Assembly: GCF_021730395.1 (NCBI RefSeq)
Contig: NC_069378.1
Location: forward strand, 46,265,001-46,329,000
DNA from: Mercenaria mercenaria
Lineage: Eukaryota; Mollusca; Bivalvia; Venerida; Veneridae
Direction of reading: 5' to 3'
DNA length: 64,000 bases
The notes beneath the pieces are model-generated. The model was not told where the DNA came from, searched no databases, and worked only from the letters and a program-made list of their open reading frames with translations. Shown in pieces: positions 19,810 through 31,731 of this stretch (position 1 is the stretch's first letter; each line of letters begins with the position of its first letter). The translations under genes were made by a program, and so were the position numbers.

Positions 19810-20784
19810 ATTGATATAACTTTAGATTTATACTTGAATAGTTTCACATATACATAACTTTATATTTAGTATACTCGGATTATTTACCTTGATCCTGAGC
19901 GTAACTTGATCTGACATAAAGTTTCATGCAGTTGTGTAATGAAAAAAAAACACCTATATCCAGATGTTTATCGATGTACGGAAGCCTGATAGGGCCTTCA
20001 GTTGTGAAAAAATGTTTTCGCAAGTATAGAAACCGAAAGTTCTAAATTTTTAAAATGTTCCATTCTTTGCAATTATTTCGAGTGACGTTAAGTAGAAATT
20101 TTGAGTAACAAGTTGAAATTTTGACTTAGTATTTCGCACTTATATCCGCAAAATTTCAACATCTGTCCATCTTTTAAAAGCAAAAATTAATAATGGGCAA
20201 CATTTTTTGACTGAGATAGTAAACATGTAAAGTGAATATATCTGCTTACACATCTGATATATATATTTTACACATCATGTTGGGGCTCAAACATGCACTA
20301 CCATACATCAGTATACATGCATGACCAACGCTGGTCTCCTCCTGATTTCAAACCGTATTTAGCATGATTAGTTCTGGTGGTAGGAGTTCAAACTGTACCG
20401 AAAACCTTCTAAGTGCGGAAAAAGTGCAATATTCTAAGTTCAAATATTACTCGGCCACCTTGTATGGCCTTTCGAGATTGTTTGAACTTACAGCCAGCTA
20501 AGTAAAAGTAATTTCCTATGGCTCTATGTCTTTGTTCTTATTCATTTTTTTTTTTAAATCTGGAAATGTTCGAAATTAGAATCACATCTGTTCGAAAACT
20601 AAACCATTCTTCGGATTAATAACAGCTGTGAGATTTATTGCTATCTATATTATTTTTTTTTTGTAAAATAAGGCCCCTTTAGTTCCTCAATTCAAAATAT
20701 AAGATTTTTAAAGCATTGATGAAAAACATTTTTAGTAAAAGTAATCAAAATATGAACGTAAAATGATCCGAACATCACGTTACT
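19810..20784. other. No gene seen
   Basis: AT-rich spacer, no recognised feature. Confidence 0.4.
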
Positions 20785-20788
20785 GTAG

Positions 20789-22393
20789 TGCACGCCCGGT
20801 AATCTCCAGAATCATAACCTTTCGGTTATGTATGGAAATGCTTCTTTTGTGATTTCCAGTTATGATGGTTTTCACGTAAAAACAGTGACACAGGTAAGGA
20901 TTCTTACAGTTTCTTTCCAATATTGCTATAATTGCAAAATCAGCGAATGCTATTCGGTGCATGATTGAACAATGATTACACATACATACAAAATTTTCCG
21001 TGCAGCAACTACTTTAGAAGTTGTACAAATGATGACATTTCAGCGTTTCTGTGCCACCGATAGTGCTTTCTGCTATTGTTTTCGAACACATACGTTTTCT
21101 TGCGGCAAATAGTCGGCCTCAGTCGATCAATGATACACAAACGTTTTAATTACACCAACGGAAGTATTTCAAAAGCTTGTAAACGTTTTGTACCATCATG
21201 CTGTAATTTCTAATATGAAAATTTAAAGCGCGACTAAACAATATTAGCAACAACAAATAGACATTCAATGCAGACATGGTAATCCGCACATCCATCATTT
21301 TACTTTGCTTTTCATGACAGAATAGTTTAGATCTCCTACGGCAGATATTGTTTTACGAAGAATCATAACCCACTTTGAAGACTCATAACATCACCAACCG
21401 GATCATAACACCTAATAAACTGCAAACTTTCCGTCGTAAACAACGCTCTCACACGTTTTTGTCGGAATAAATTGAAACGTTAAATTTGTGTATCATTGAT
21501 CGACTGACGCCGACGATTTGCCGCAAGAAAACGTACGTGTTCGAAAACAATAGCAGAAAGCGATATCGGTGGCACAGAAACAAACGCTGAAATGACATCA
21601 TGTAAGGGCCTACAACTTCTAAAGTTGACAGAAAGCAAATAGTTGGTCGCTGCACGGAAAATATTGTATATATGTAATCATTATTCAATCGTGCATCAAA
21701 TAGCATTCGCTGATTTTTCATTTATAGCGAGCTCGAGAATCGAGCTTTACGGTAACGCAAGTATACTTGCACACTTGGTGATGGATTTGAAAAGTTTCGT
21801 CGGAAGTTTTTAAAAAGCGCACCCTAGCGGATAGGTGCTCACAGGAAGTACTTTTTTCCGGAGTGAATACAGAACTTCATTCAATTGCTAAAAAATATTC
21901 ATCACTCAACAATAATGAAAGAATGATTTCCAGTTGTTTGAAAAAAATATTGTTTTCATTTAAAAGGTCAAGCATCGGCCAGAAAATGGAAAAAAATGTC
22001 ATTAATAAGCAGAAAGAAACGGGAACGCGATAATGACGTCACCGTGACACCGGCTTCCCATAAATTTTGCAACGTATGATATTCACTGTTACAGGTATGG
22101 TGACACTAAATGTAGACTTTTTCAAGTGAATAGGTTCTCCTGAATTCTTGTGACTAGTGAATAGTTACTTTGTGACAAATAAATGATGCATAATATTTTT
22201 AGCTAAATCCGATTTCTTTGAGCTCGCTTTGAGGCTTTGCCTTATTTCATATTAGTAATATTGGAAAGAAACCGTAAGAATTCCTAACCTGTGTCACTGT
22301 TTTTACGTGAAAACCATCATAACCGGAAATCACAACAGAAGCATTTCCATACATAACCGAAGGGATATGATTCTGGAGATTACCGGGCGTGGT
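20789..22393. mobile_element. Long inverted-repeat element, arms up to about 370 bp
   Basis: The left arm runs 20789-21160. The right arm is in two parts, 21460-21727 and 22256-22393. Outer ends are CACGCCCGGTAATCTCCAGA and its complement. Inner pairing includes 'aacgtttgt...tgatcgactga' and 'ttgcggcaaat...acgttttcttg'. The right arm is split by a block of about 530 bp (21728-22255). A transcript across it could form a long, imperfect double strand. No protein-coding frame of note. Confidence 0.8.
21728..22255. mobile_element. Insertion in the right arm of the inverted-repeat element
   Basis: The block is absent from the left arm. A short inverted pair AGCGAGCTC / GAGCTCGCT lies near its ends (21726-21734 and 22219-22227). 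The bordering sequences 'tttcatttatag' and 'tttcatattag' are alike and may be a target duplication. Family unknown. Confidence 0.5.
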
Positions 22394-22413
22394 AGTGGTC
22401 GGTAGACCAAATA

Positions 22414-23148
22414 CAGTCGAGTCCACTTAATACGAACTCGCTTGTTACGAATTTTCCGCTATAACGAACAAAATCCAGATTCCCCGGCTGAGTCCTTCTA
22501 TTTCTTTGTAAAATTATTTCGGTTATAGCGAACTCGCTTCATACGAACTTTCGGGAGATACGAACACATTTTGGAAGTCCCAATGAGCTAAAATGTTATA
22601 AGTTTCCATTTTTTGATACGAACTTATTTTAGAAGTCGGCGGCCAATTTTGATTTTTTTGCTACGCTTGATCTTTTAACAGTTTAAATCTCTACAGTGCT
22701 AATATTTAATCGAAGTGGTTATCACCTGTATTCGATAAGTACATAATAAAGAGATTAACACTATGTATGCAGTTATTTTATTCATTACAATCGAGTCCAA
22801 GTAATAATGTCTTCAGCAATTCAGCGATAATCACTTTCATTTGTTATAAACACTTGGTGATTCAATACATTTGTACATTAAAATTTATTTTTCATACATT
22901 TTTACGTGTTTCAGTATGAATTTTGTTGAGTTATTTCATTGTAAACTGAACACACTCACTTAATTAGTTAAAACTACTAATGAGCATCTATTCACTTCTG
23001 TTTTTATTTATTTACCGGACGCTATTCACCAGAGATACTGGTGATACTGCCCAACTTGCTCGGGCAAATTACCCGGAAATCATACATTTCGTTTGATACG
23101 AGCACATTTCCCAGGTCCCGAAGAGTTCGTATTAAGCGAGTTTGACTG
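22414..23148. mobile_element. pogo/Tigger-like MITE (TA target)
   Basis: The ends CAGTCGAGTCCACTTAATAC and, inverted, 'gtattaagcgagtttgactg' are flanked by TA (22412-22413, 23149-23150). The internal repeats 'atacgaact' and 'cgctataacgaac' echo the ends. Terminal sequence and TA target fit pogo/Tigger elements of the Tc1/mariner superfamily. There is no transposase frame in 735 bp. Confidence 0.85.
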
Positions 23149-23149
23149 T

Positions 23150-24200
23150 ATCAATTTTTATAAAACTCTACTTAAGAAAACGCAAAAAAGTCGGAAAAAA
23201 TCCGAGAAAAACTTACACTGTCCGAAACTGCGATCTGAACTGAACGAAACGGTGGTAAATATGACGTAATTAAGCACGTGTTATTTCGTTCGTACTCTGG
23301 TGACGTCATAAACGTAACAATCAACAAAACGCTTCTTAATATTAAATGCCAAGGCTGATAGGGGAGTCAAAATGACACTTATTAATGGTGGTAGTTGCAG
23401 GCCCGGTTCCAGAATATTTTTACTTTTGGAGGTGGGGAAGTGGGTGTTTGTAGGGATGGGGAAGGGAAGAAGGCAGAAGTTGAGGGTGACGGCGTCGTCA
23501 TCGGCGAGGTTCGTGTTAGGGGTAGATACGGGATGGGGTGCCCTTCCTGTAAAGGTTTCAGGGGGTCTTAACTGGATATTTTTTTAAAAATAAAAGATGG
23601 TAGATTTTAGCCGAACATCTTGTTACCGAAATATTACCAATCTGGACCGAGGCTGTAGACAACAGTATATTGGCAGAAATGCCAATGGCCACTGTTCAGC
23701 TGATTGAGCTATGTCCGGTGAATTTTAGTCTAAACTTATAAAGGTCACATCTTAGCTGACTGGGATAGGGATAACATGTTCCCCCGTCACTTCTGGATCG
23801 AACTTGGATGTTGTGCATTTCCGTCTATCTTGAAGGTTAGTAGCATAGAGCATTACCAAAAGTAAAGTTCACTTTCGAAGATCCTTTACGACATTTAAGA
23901 AAAAACAACAACATTTAATTATTATTTGCCTATAATGATTGTGTTTATTTATTTAGCAAAATATTGCAACGTCGCCGTTTCTACATGTATAGAGTATACA
24001 CAGGAAAAGGGACGTAATCATGTGTTCGAGCTTCATTGTAACTCCGATTACTACGATGATTCTGTACTGTGTTGGTGCGCCGTAAAACCCAAATAAATAA
24101 ATAAATAAATAAGATTCTAAAGCAACTTTAATGTATTAGACCCGTAATAGAGTACCTCCTCTTTGAAGATTATTCATTTCCTAACATAGACCTACTCTGA
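23150..24200. other. No gene seen; purine-rich stretch and SINE tail
   Basis: 23390-23560 is G-rich on the plus strand. 24060-24113 has 'tgttggtgcgccgtaaaacc' followed by (AAAT)n, the 3' end of a SINE. A 71-residue frame at 23372 has no recognisable domain. Confidence 0.5.
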
Positions 24201-24211
24201 CCTTAATTTTC

Positions 24212-24240
24212 GGCGGGGGGGGGGGGGGGGGGGGGGGGGT
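24212..24240 (+). repeat. Poly-G run, about 29 bases
   Basis: An uninterrupted G tract follows 'ttcggc'. It could form G-quadruplexes, and its length is unlikely to be exact in an assembly. Confidence 0.9.
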
Positions 24241-24244
24241 CAAA

Positions 24245-25490
24245 CCCCACCGGGGCCAAAATTTTTTTCGCTTATTTTCCTTTTTTCCTAGTAAGTTTTT
24301 ACTTCTTTAAAGACAGTGAATTTATCTCTGAAACAGAAGGGGTAGAATTAGACATCTTTAAAAATACTGAGTTACACGAGGTAAAAGTTCTCTATTATTA
24401 TATTGCCTTCACTCTTTAGATTACATATTGTGGAAGAAATGTAGGTAGGTTTTACTTCTGCCTCAAGGTTATTTTTGAATGAAGTGAGTAAAATTCAAAA
24501 CAGACCCTTTCAATGTTGAAGTTTAGAATTCAGTTCCATTAAATCTGTTTACTTGAGGCACCCTAGAAAAAAATGATATTGACAGTTTTATTTTGTGTTT
24601 TATAATTGTTTACAAATAGTTTGATGTTTCTTTTATCAAAATTAATGGTATAATAAATTCTCTGGAAACGTTTTGGATAGTAGCCATCACTTTGAAATTG
24701 AGGAAATACCATAAATTATACAAAATTTATAAAACACGGCACAGTAAAAGTTGCTATTAGGTGTCCAATACCTTAATTATTTAGTAGGATTTTTTTTTAA
24801 CTGTGTTACATATTCTTTAAAATGCGGGAAATCTGAGCGGTCCTGTTCATAGCTAACAATTACTAGAAAGTTTAATGATTTTCTAACAATCTTCCATGAA
24901 AGAAAGTCAAAAAATCATCTGACCTATCGGAATTAGCTTTTCAGAAGCCTAAGTGAGCAATGAAGAATTTTCCTTGAAATTATAGTCTGTATTCAGATCA
25001 AATGTTTTGTTCATAGGAGGTAATTCCTTATGATATTCAAAAATTATATATTAAATTATGTCCCTTCTCTTCTCAAAATAAGTCTGATTAGACTGATTAG
25101 ACGGTTTTGAGTATTGGACCAGCGAAACAGGCGCTCTTATTGAAATTTGATTTGCTGATAATGCCATATGCGAGTTTGTTTATCTTTATTATAAAATTGC
25201 GCTATAAAATACAAGTACATGCACAAAAAAATAGAAAAGAATTTCAAATATTATTAATACAAAAAGCTCAAAATATGGAACTAGAAACGTTAAGATATTT
25301 TTTCTGGTTCTCTGCAATTTTAGGGTAGGTTTCTTCGACTAGAAATTACGGAATGAAAGTAATTGTTTTAATTGTTTTAATTTGTTTTCTTTTGCATTTA
25401 AGTTGGATCTTACAACTGGATTGAAATGGGCTCGTATATTTCCCCGATGGATACCATGGTTCTCAGAGTAAACCTGTGGGTAGGGTGTTA
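24245..25490. other. No gene seen
   Basis: AT-rich spacer. No long frame and no repeat family recognised. Confidence 0.4.
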
Positions 25491-25492
25491 TA

Positions 25493-25830
25493 TATGTGTG
25501 TGTGTTCGGGTTTAACGTCTTTTTTCAACAATTTTCCAGTCATATAAACGACGGTGTCTACTTGGAGCAGTGAGCACAATGCCCAACTTTACAGTGCTGC
25601 CTCACTGGAATATCATGCCGTAGACACGTGACACAATACCCCACACAGTCACATTATACTGACACCGGGCTGACCAGTCCTAGCACTACCCTCTTAATGC
25701 TGAGCGCAAAGCGAGGAAGCTACTAGTACCCTTTTTACGTCTTTGGTATGACGCGGCCGGGGATCGAACCCACGACCTCCCGCAGTCGAAGCGGACGCTC
25801 TACCACTAGGCTACCGAGGCGGGTGTTATA
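25493..25830 (-). mobile_element. tRNA-derived SINE, nearly full length
   Basis: On the minus strand the head reads 'cctcggtagcctagtggtag' (A box) and 'gtcgtgggttcgatccccgg' (B box). The body then has 'cgcgtcataccaaagacgta' and 'tagcttcctcgctttgcgct', and the 3' part 'cgtcgtttatatgactgg' leads to a 'gttaaacccg'-type end. This is a common clam SINE. A fragment lies at 55755-55850. Confidence 0.85.
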
Positions 25831-25839
25831 TGTATCATG

Positions 25840-26650
25840 TCACTTTCATTTTGGTCTTGTGCTAGTGATTCTATCTTTTATTTTATTATCATCATCATCT
25901 GTTTTGGGGATCTTCCAATCATTCAAATCAAGTTCTAACACGAGCAGTTACAAGGGCGTGAGAAATGGGGATGACTGGAGGGAGTGGGGGGAGTGGGGGG
26001 GGGGGGGGGGGAAAGAGACTTCAGTCGTGTTCTTGAGTGTAATACAAGAAAGTATGGACCATTTTATAAGTCCAGGTTGATGTGTACATTGTACTCCGTA
26101 ATGTCAGACCAAAGGCCTTTATATATCACTCCACATTTTTTATTCATGATGGGAAGTTATCGCTATCTGTGTACAACAGTAACACTGGTAAGGATCATAG
26201 CTTAACAGACGACTGTTACATATAACTGAAATAACGGCACTCAGCTATTCCATTTCGGTTGGGTTGGTTTGAAAGGGTGGTGTAAGGGAAGTTTCTAGGT
26301 GTTGTCCATGGGTATGCCGCTCGCCTCATAACATTTTAGTATTGATACATTGTACTGCAAATGGTACAATCTAACATACATTTTCAATTTTGACAAAATC
26401 TGAGCTTGAATTTTTGACAAATTGTCATCATTTTCAATGTGTCAATTTTCATAAAGCAATCTGACCACAATTTTTGCAATTTTAATGACTACATATATAA
26501 AGTTCGGCGAGCGAAACGAGACAAATGATATGACTACAATGACAAACGCTACCCCTTGTTGGATCCGCTCTTGAACTTAATATAATAATAATAATAATAA
26601 TAATAATAAACACGAAAAGAAAAAAAAAAAAAAAAAAAAAAAACTTACAT
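25840..26650. other. No gene seen; G run, ATT repeat and poly-A
   Basis: Contains a G-rich run near 25984-26010, an (AAT)n microsatellite near 26582-26608 and a poly-A run near 26620-26643. A 110-residue frame across 25748-26080 is SINE sequence plus G run. Confidence 0.5.
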
Positions 26651-28031
26651 CATAAAGCTCTTCATCCAACAGCTGAATGAACACTTGGAAATTAAATAAT
26701 AATGAAGTCTATGATTTATGAAATCAACGTTTAATCAACTCTTTTTCATCAGCTCAATGTGAGAAATAACGTTCTTACGTGTTCAAAAAAAAAGCCGATT
26801 TGTTTCACCAGGCTGGAACTTTTTGCGATTTTATAGCGTTTGCTTATCAGCATTAATGCGTATATAAACGTTTTCCTTTCAAGTACACTGACATGAAACA
26901 TCGAACATAATTTTTGAAAATCGCTAAACATAAATACTATCTAATCTTATTGGGAAGTCAATTAAAATCTGCACTAAATATTCATTTTCCTCCCGATTTT
27001 AAAGGAAGCTACTTAAATACGTAACAAGATTTACTAGCGATATACTGTTTAATTATACATTGTCCTACTTTAATTTACAGACTTTTACTCAGACCTGTTT
27101 GTAATAATGATATGTTTGGTACTTCTGTATTTGTAAATATTAGGTATATTAAGAAATGACATTACGCAGCACAATCTTCCGATATATTTAAAAAAACGTT
27201 CGCAAAATTTTATTTCGATTCAAATATGTCTTTTGTTACAAAATACGTAAGCGCTTTTTCATGACGCAAATATTTTTGTTGGGTTAAAAGTCACACCGGC
27301 ACAATTACTGGTTATATGACGACTTTCCAGCTTATTAAGATGCAAAAAGACCCTAGGCGCCCCTCTGCGCATGCGCGGAATAGAGCAATAAAATAGTGTG
27401 TATACATCTAAACTTCGATTTCAAATGTGTAGATTTAGTGCAACGCCATTTTCTTATAACATTTTGATTCTGAAATGTCTTTTAATATGGTAGCACTTTC
27501 TATGCAAATATATGGCGCCAAATAACATGTCGACGTGACGTCAGTATTGTCGTGTTTTAATGAAAATGTACATGAATTTTCATATATTAAACACGCCGGA
27601 GAGGTCATATGTTTTCAAGATAATTTCACGAAGGCATAGCCCTAGCTAATTGTTCTACACGGGACATAAATCAATTAGGAACATTTAAAATTATGTCTAT
27701 TATGTAAAACATGGACGAAATAGGGACATACTATCTATTGGCACCTAATACTGGGTCAGCATGGCGTCAACGTGACCATGTTTTAATAATGTCAAAACAA
27801 GGTGAGGAGTAACACGTCCAGTGTATAATTTAGGATTCTAATATAGATGTCCAATAAATGAATTTGCGCGCTAAACAATCGATTCCGAGTGTGCCAATTA
27901 AGTGTATCACTGTTTTGATTAAGAAATGTTTTTCATATAAAATAGTAGTTCAAATATGGTAGCACTAATTATGTTATCAACAACCTAGCTTGCATAAAGA
28001 TGCCAAGTACATGTACACGTAATAGCGGACA
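26650..28031. other. 3' flank of LRAT gene 2
   Basis: About 26800-27140 is the duplicated counterpart of 12950-13330. 27283-27345 is a reversed SINE fragment ('ttgttgggttaaaagtcac'). The rest has no recognised feature. Confidence 0.5.
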
Positions 28032-29981
28032 TTAACTTTTCAACAAAATACAAAAATCCATAAATTCTTGGATTGAAATTTTCTGGCGTCTTATCAGTCT
28101 TGCACGATCTGCTCGTGTAGCTTTCGGATGACAATGCGCAGGATGATACTGCAGAACAGTTGCATTGTCAGTGTTAAGGTTCACAAACTGATTTAGTTGC
28201 TTCACAGATCCCTTGACCGTTATTAGCTGTAAATTCATCTTTCTTTCACTACAGTCCTTTCCAACGACAATGCCTTCTATCTCTTTAACTCTAACGACAT
28301 CACCTATATCAATATCGCTGCTTAGATGCACTTCATGCTCTCCGATTAACAACGTGCTCAAATGAGGAGATTGGCTTTGTCCTGTAACAGCATCAGACAG
28401 CCCCTGTGCTAATCCCTGTGGTTTGTCTTCTTCAGTTAACTGTGGCCTCACTTTCGCCCAGTAGCAGACATGATCGGAACGGTTTTTGGTCGCATGCCAT
28501 TTTCTTTCGCCAGTTCGCTGTCTAGCGCGGAGAACTGCAGTTTCTGGCGAGAACAAATTCAAATGCTCACATTCGTGTCGTTTCAAGATCGGCGACTTGC
28601 CCTGGTTCGATGTAATTGTAAAGTACTCTTCTTTAACTTCCCTCGTGGAGAAGAGTAAACTATCTAATGCGTAATGAACAGCCCGAATCTTGCCTTTTCT
28701 CCGTCTGTCGCTGGGATGGATCTCCGTCACTATGACGTCATGAGGTAAGCCCCAGTACTGGATAGTGACAATATCTCCTACATTCAGCTCATCAAGTCGA
28801 TATATTGCCTTTTTCTCGCACCCATAGGGAGCCGTCAACGCTTTCCTAATGTCTGGTATGTAATGTTGGCCGACAATTGATAATAAAATAAACATAAAGC
28901 AACTTGTAACTGCTGGAATACAAACGCATCCGTTCATTATAAAATAGGTGACAACAGACGTTATCCCATACACAGAGCATTTAGTCCAAAGATCCATGAC
29001 ATTGTCACGGTAGCACGACATACATATTTCTTTCCTGGTGTATTTGACATGGAAATATATCGTCATCACCAAGCAGTATAGAATATAAGAGGCTGCGGCC
29101 CCACCTAGTACTGTGCTAGCATCTGGCATCCCTACATTCACAACCTTAGCAATTTCATCAGAAGACTGATATAACAATTTTGAGAGGAATTTAAATACCA
29201 TGCTTCCATCTCCAAATACTTCAACAATACGCGCTTTCATTTCCATAACTTGTTCACTCTCGCCGAATTCAAGAATTTTCTGCCCCAGTTGCTTCCACCA
29301 GTGCAATTCATTATGACTTTTGATTAGTCCAACCACACACCATGTGGCAAAATGCTCGCAATTCGTTGTGACAAGGTTATAGTCACTGAATCTGATCTTT
29401 CTGGACTCCATACGAGCGTTTTCACGATCATTCAATGCTTTTTCAGCTCGTTCTACAATCTGGTTTGGTGTGTATCTTGGATGTCTATATACCACTATAT
29501 AGAGCTCGTCATTCGTCAGAGCAAATGTTGCGACCGATTCACAAAGTCCAAGTTCTCTTCTTTCGTTTTCCCACATGTGAATGAGTTTAACCTCGGCAAT
29601 GTATTTCTTATCATCCATTGCAACGATATCCTTAACAATCGCGTGGTGCATATATATCCATTTTTGCTTTCTGTTCGAAGAGTCATACCCGTGCAAAATC
29701 TGCTTGCCAGGCATAGCTATATGGAGGCCTTTCTTGAGTTGTGATACCCGTTCCACCCTGACATGACTGACGCACCTTGCACAACTTATCTTTGATTCAG
29801 GTGCTACATCACCCTTTTCTTCGTCTGGAAAAGTTTCAACAAGTTCATTGTGCTCGTCCTCTCTCACACACATGCTGATTTCATTTAAAACTTCAGAGAT
29901 GAGTTCCGATTCCTTCTTATCATCTTCAAGTTGAGAGGCACCAGCTTGATCCCGGCTGTAAATTTGTTCTGTTTGTGCCAT
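28032..29981 (-). CDS. Three-module LRAT-like membrane protein, paralogue 2
   Basis: 649 aa from a true ATG at 29981, collinear with the protein at 13677-15632; by eye about 20 residues differ across the 165-residue core. Module 1 keeps His112 (YMHHAIV), His135 (KLIHMW) and Cys208 (TTNCEHFATW). Hydrophobic segments lie at about 290-312 and 335-375. Module 2 has LNVGDIV, His414 (LPHDVIV), His436 and RSDHV with Ser502. Module 3 (about 555-640) ends before a catalytic Cys would occur. Differences cluster in the acidic N-terminus (about 1-65) and in short linkers. One coding exon follows a 3' splice site at 30031-30032 (TTAATTTATTTCAG). Both copies keep all three modules intact, which argues that both are working genes. 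Predicted role: membrane-bound acyltransferase or phospholipase-like enzyme; substrate unknown. Confidence 0.9.
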   Translation of the reverse strand: MAQTEQIYSRDQAGASQLEDDKKESELISEVLNEISMCVREDEHNELVETFPDEEKGDVAPESKISCARCVSHVRVERVSQLKKGLHIAMPGKQILHGYDSSNRKQKWIYMHHAIVKDIVAMDDKKYIAEVKLIHMWENERRELGLCESVATFALTNDELYIVVYRHPRYTPNQIVERAEKALNDRENARMESRKIRFSDYNLVTTNCEHFATWCVVGLIKSHNELHWWKQLGQKILEFGESEQVMEMKARIVEVFGDGSMVFKFLSKLLYQSSDEIAKVVNVGMPDASTVLGGAAASYILYCLVMTIYFHVKYTRKEICMSCYRDNVMDLWTKCSVYGITSVVTYFIMNGCVCIPAVTSCFMFILLSIVGQHYIPDIRKALTAPYGCEKKAIYRLDELNVGDIVTIQYWGLPHDVIVTEIHPSDRRRKGKIRAVHYALDSLLFSTREVKEEYFTITSNQGKSPILKRHECEHLNLFSPETAVLRARQRTGERKWHATKNRSDHVCYWAKVRPQLTEEDKPQGLAQGLSDAVTGQSQSPHLSTLLIGEHEVHLSSDIDIGDVVRVKEIEGIVVGKDCSERKMNLQLITVKGSVKQLNQFVNLNTDNATVLQYHPAHCHPKATRADRARLIRRQKISIQEFMDFCILLKS

Positions 29982-30030
29982 TATTCTACAGCAGTGTATG
30001 CAACAGAAGTGTCAAAGTACAGACTCTATT
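29982..30030 (-). promoter_or_regulatory. 5' UTR exon segment with splice acceptor, paralogue 2
   Basis: On the minus strand TTAATTTATTTCAG is followed directly by AATAGAGTCTGTACTTTGAC and, 49 bases on, the start ATGG. No upstream ATG is present, unlike paralogue 1. Same position of the intron relative to the start supports one ancestral gene structure. Confidence 0.65.
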
Positions 30031-30330
30031 CTGAAATAAATTAACAGTCAGAATATCATTGAAATAATATTCCAAAAGAGCGTTTTGTAAAGCATATCTG
30101 TGCCCGAATTGATGGTCTGTCTAAAGTATTAGGGAATGTAACTGACAGCTGTAGCCTTGACATATATTGTAATAGCTAGAAAACAGCCCAAGTCATCTTT
30201 TGATAAAGCTTGGTCATAGTTTAAGTCCAGGTATTCTCTAGATGTTGATAGAAAACATAATAAGACGTCGATGAAATTGACCGTCGACCTTCTGACTCCA
30301 AAATAATAGGAATGATCCATTGATCGCGTG

Positions 30331-30605
30331 CAACTATTTGCAGACGTTTTTTGGCCTCAAAATCAAGAAACAGGCATATCTATAGACTAACCTTGCATAA
30401 ACATCCGAAATCCAGTTTTCTCAAAATACTGTTCTTGTTATTTAGGGTAAAATCAAACTGATTGACATAAATGTGTTTATTAACTGATATGGATGAAACA
30501 ATCAGTAAACACTATTTAAATGTTATCTACTATCTAGCTATTATCAGAACAATAGCCGATTTCATCCATATCAAATAGAAATAAAAGTACCAGACTGTCA
30601 CAAAA
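30331..30605. other. No gene seen
   Basis: AT-rich 5' flank of LRAT gene 2. Confidence 0.4.
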
Positions 30606-30614
30606 TACGTCTGT

Positions 30615-30965
30615 CATCGAACTTGGCCTTATTCAAGGGCATTCATCCAAGAGTGCCTGAGATTATTTGGGTGGTTATCGAACTTGGCCGAGATACCACA
30701 AATATTGTTAGCAAATTCGATGAAGATCGGATGTAAACTGTTTGGCTTAGAGAGCGGAAAACGCTGAATTCGCAGTTTTTCGAGTAATTCAAGGGTCATA
30801 ATCCAGTGCCTGTGGCGATTTTGGTGGTTATCGAACATGGCCGAGATATCAAGCCCACAAACATTGTCAGCAAGCAAGTTTGGTGAAGATCGGATGAAAA
30901 CTGTTCGACTTAGAGAGCGGACACGCTTTGGACGCCGACCGCTCTCCCGCCGCCCACCACAGGTA
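30615..30965 (+). repeat. Dispersed repeat, two units of about 165 bp
   Basis: Two tandem units share 'gtggttatcgaac(t/a)tggccg', 'gaagatcggatg' and 'cttagagagcgga', followed by 'ggacgccgaccgctctcccg'. This is a common molluscan dispersed repeat. Boundaries are approximate. Confidence 0.7.
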
Positions 30966-31188
30966 TTCGCATAATATGCACTGCTCTTTCTGAGACAGGC
31001 GTAAAAGTAATTAAATCGACCTGCTCAACCGGCATAGTCTTATATTACTTTTAGTACAAAGAGGCGTATTTTTCTCTTTCTCTATGGAGAACAGTTTACT
31101 GTTGTTACTGTTCACGGTTTTAGAACTTGTGGTACTTCTGAATTATCGCATAATATACACGCATAGTTATTAGTGTACACGTATTAGT

Positions 31189-31326
31189 GATTTAGAGCAA
31201 TAAGTATGTTTAAAATAAACTGTAATACCGGTAGTTTCAAGCCTACATTTCCAGCAAGATTTAGAGCAATAAGTATGTTTAAAATAAACTGTAATACCGG
31301 TAGTTTCAAGCTTACATTTCCAGCAA
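31189..31326 (+). repeat. 69-bp tandem duplication
   Basis: 31189-31257 and 31258-31326 are nearly identical ('gatttagagcaataagtatg...ttccagcaa'), with about one visible difference, so it is a young duplication. Confidence 0.9.
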
Positions 31327-31731
31327 GGTTTCGAAACCACAGCGGTAAGAGGCACAACAGACTCGAAGTCAGCGACCTTGAGTACTTCTCCATCGCTGAG
31401 GTTAATAATGGATTTCGTGATTTCGTGATCGGTGTTAGGCGCCTTGTGGAATTATATGGTGTCAGCATACCATAATATTATATTATAATCAAATCTCAAT
31501 AAACAGACATCATTCCAATTTGCAATATTACTAGAAAGAGTCCGCTTTTGATCGTAACCATGCCATTAAATTTCAAGTCCAACAACATTTATTGATATTT
31601 CAATATTTGGAGAAAGTATGCAAGAATTAAAATAAAAAAGAACTGTGCTACTTTACTGATATAGAGAAACTTGCATATTCTCTATATACATTTTTGTACA
31701 TATGACTTCTTTACAGAAAAAAAAGTTATAT

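Noticed and set aside
23372-23587. 71-residue plus frame in a G-rich stretch
   Set aside because: No domain; composition is explained by the G-rich strand.
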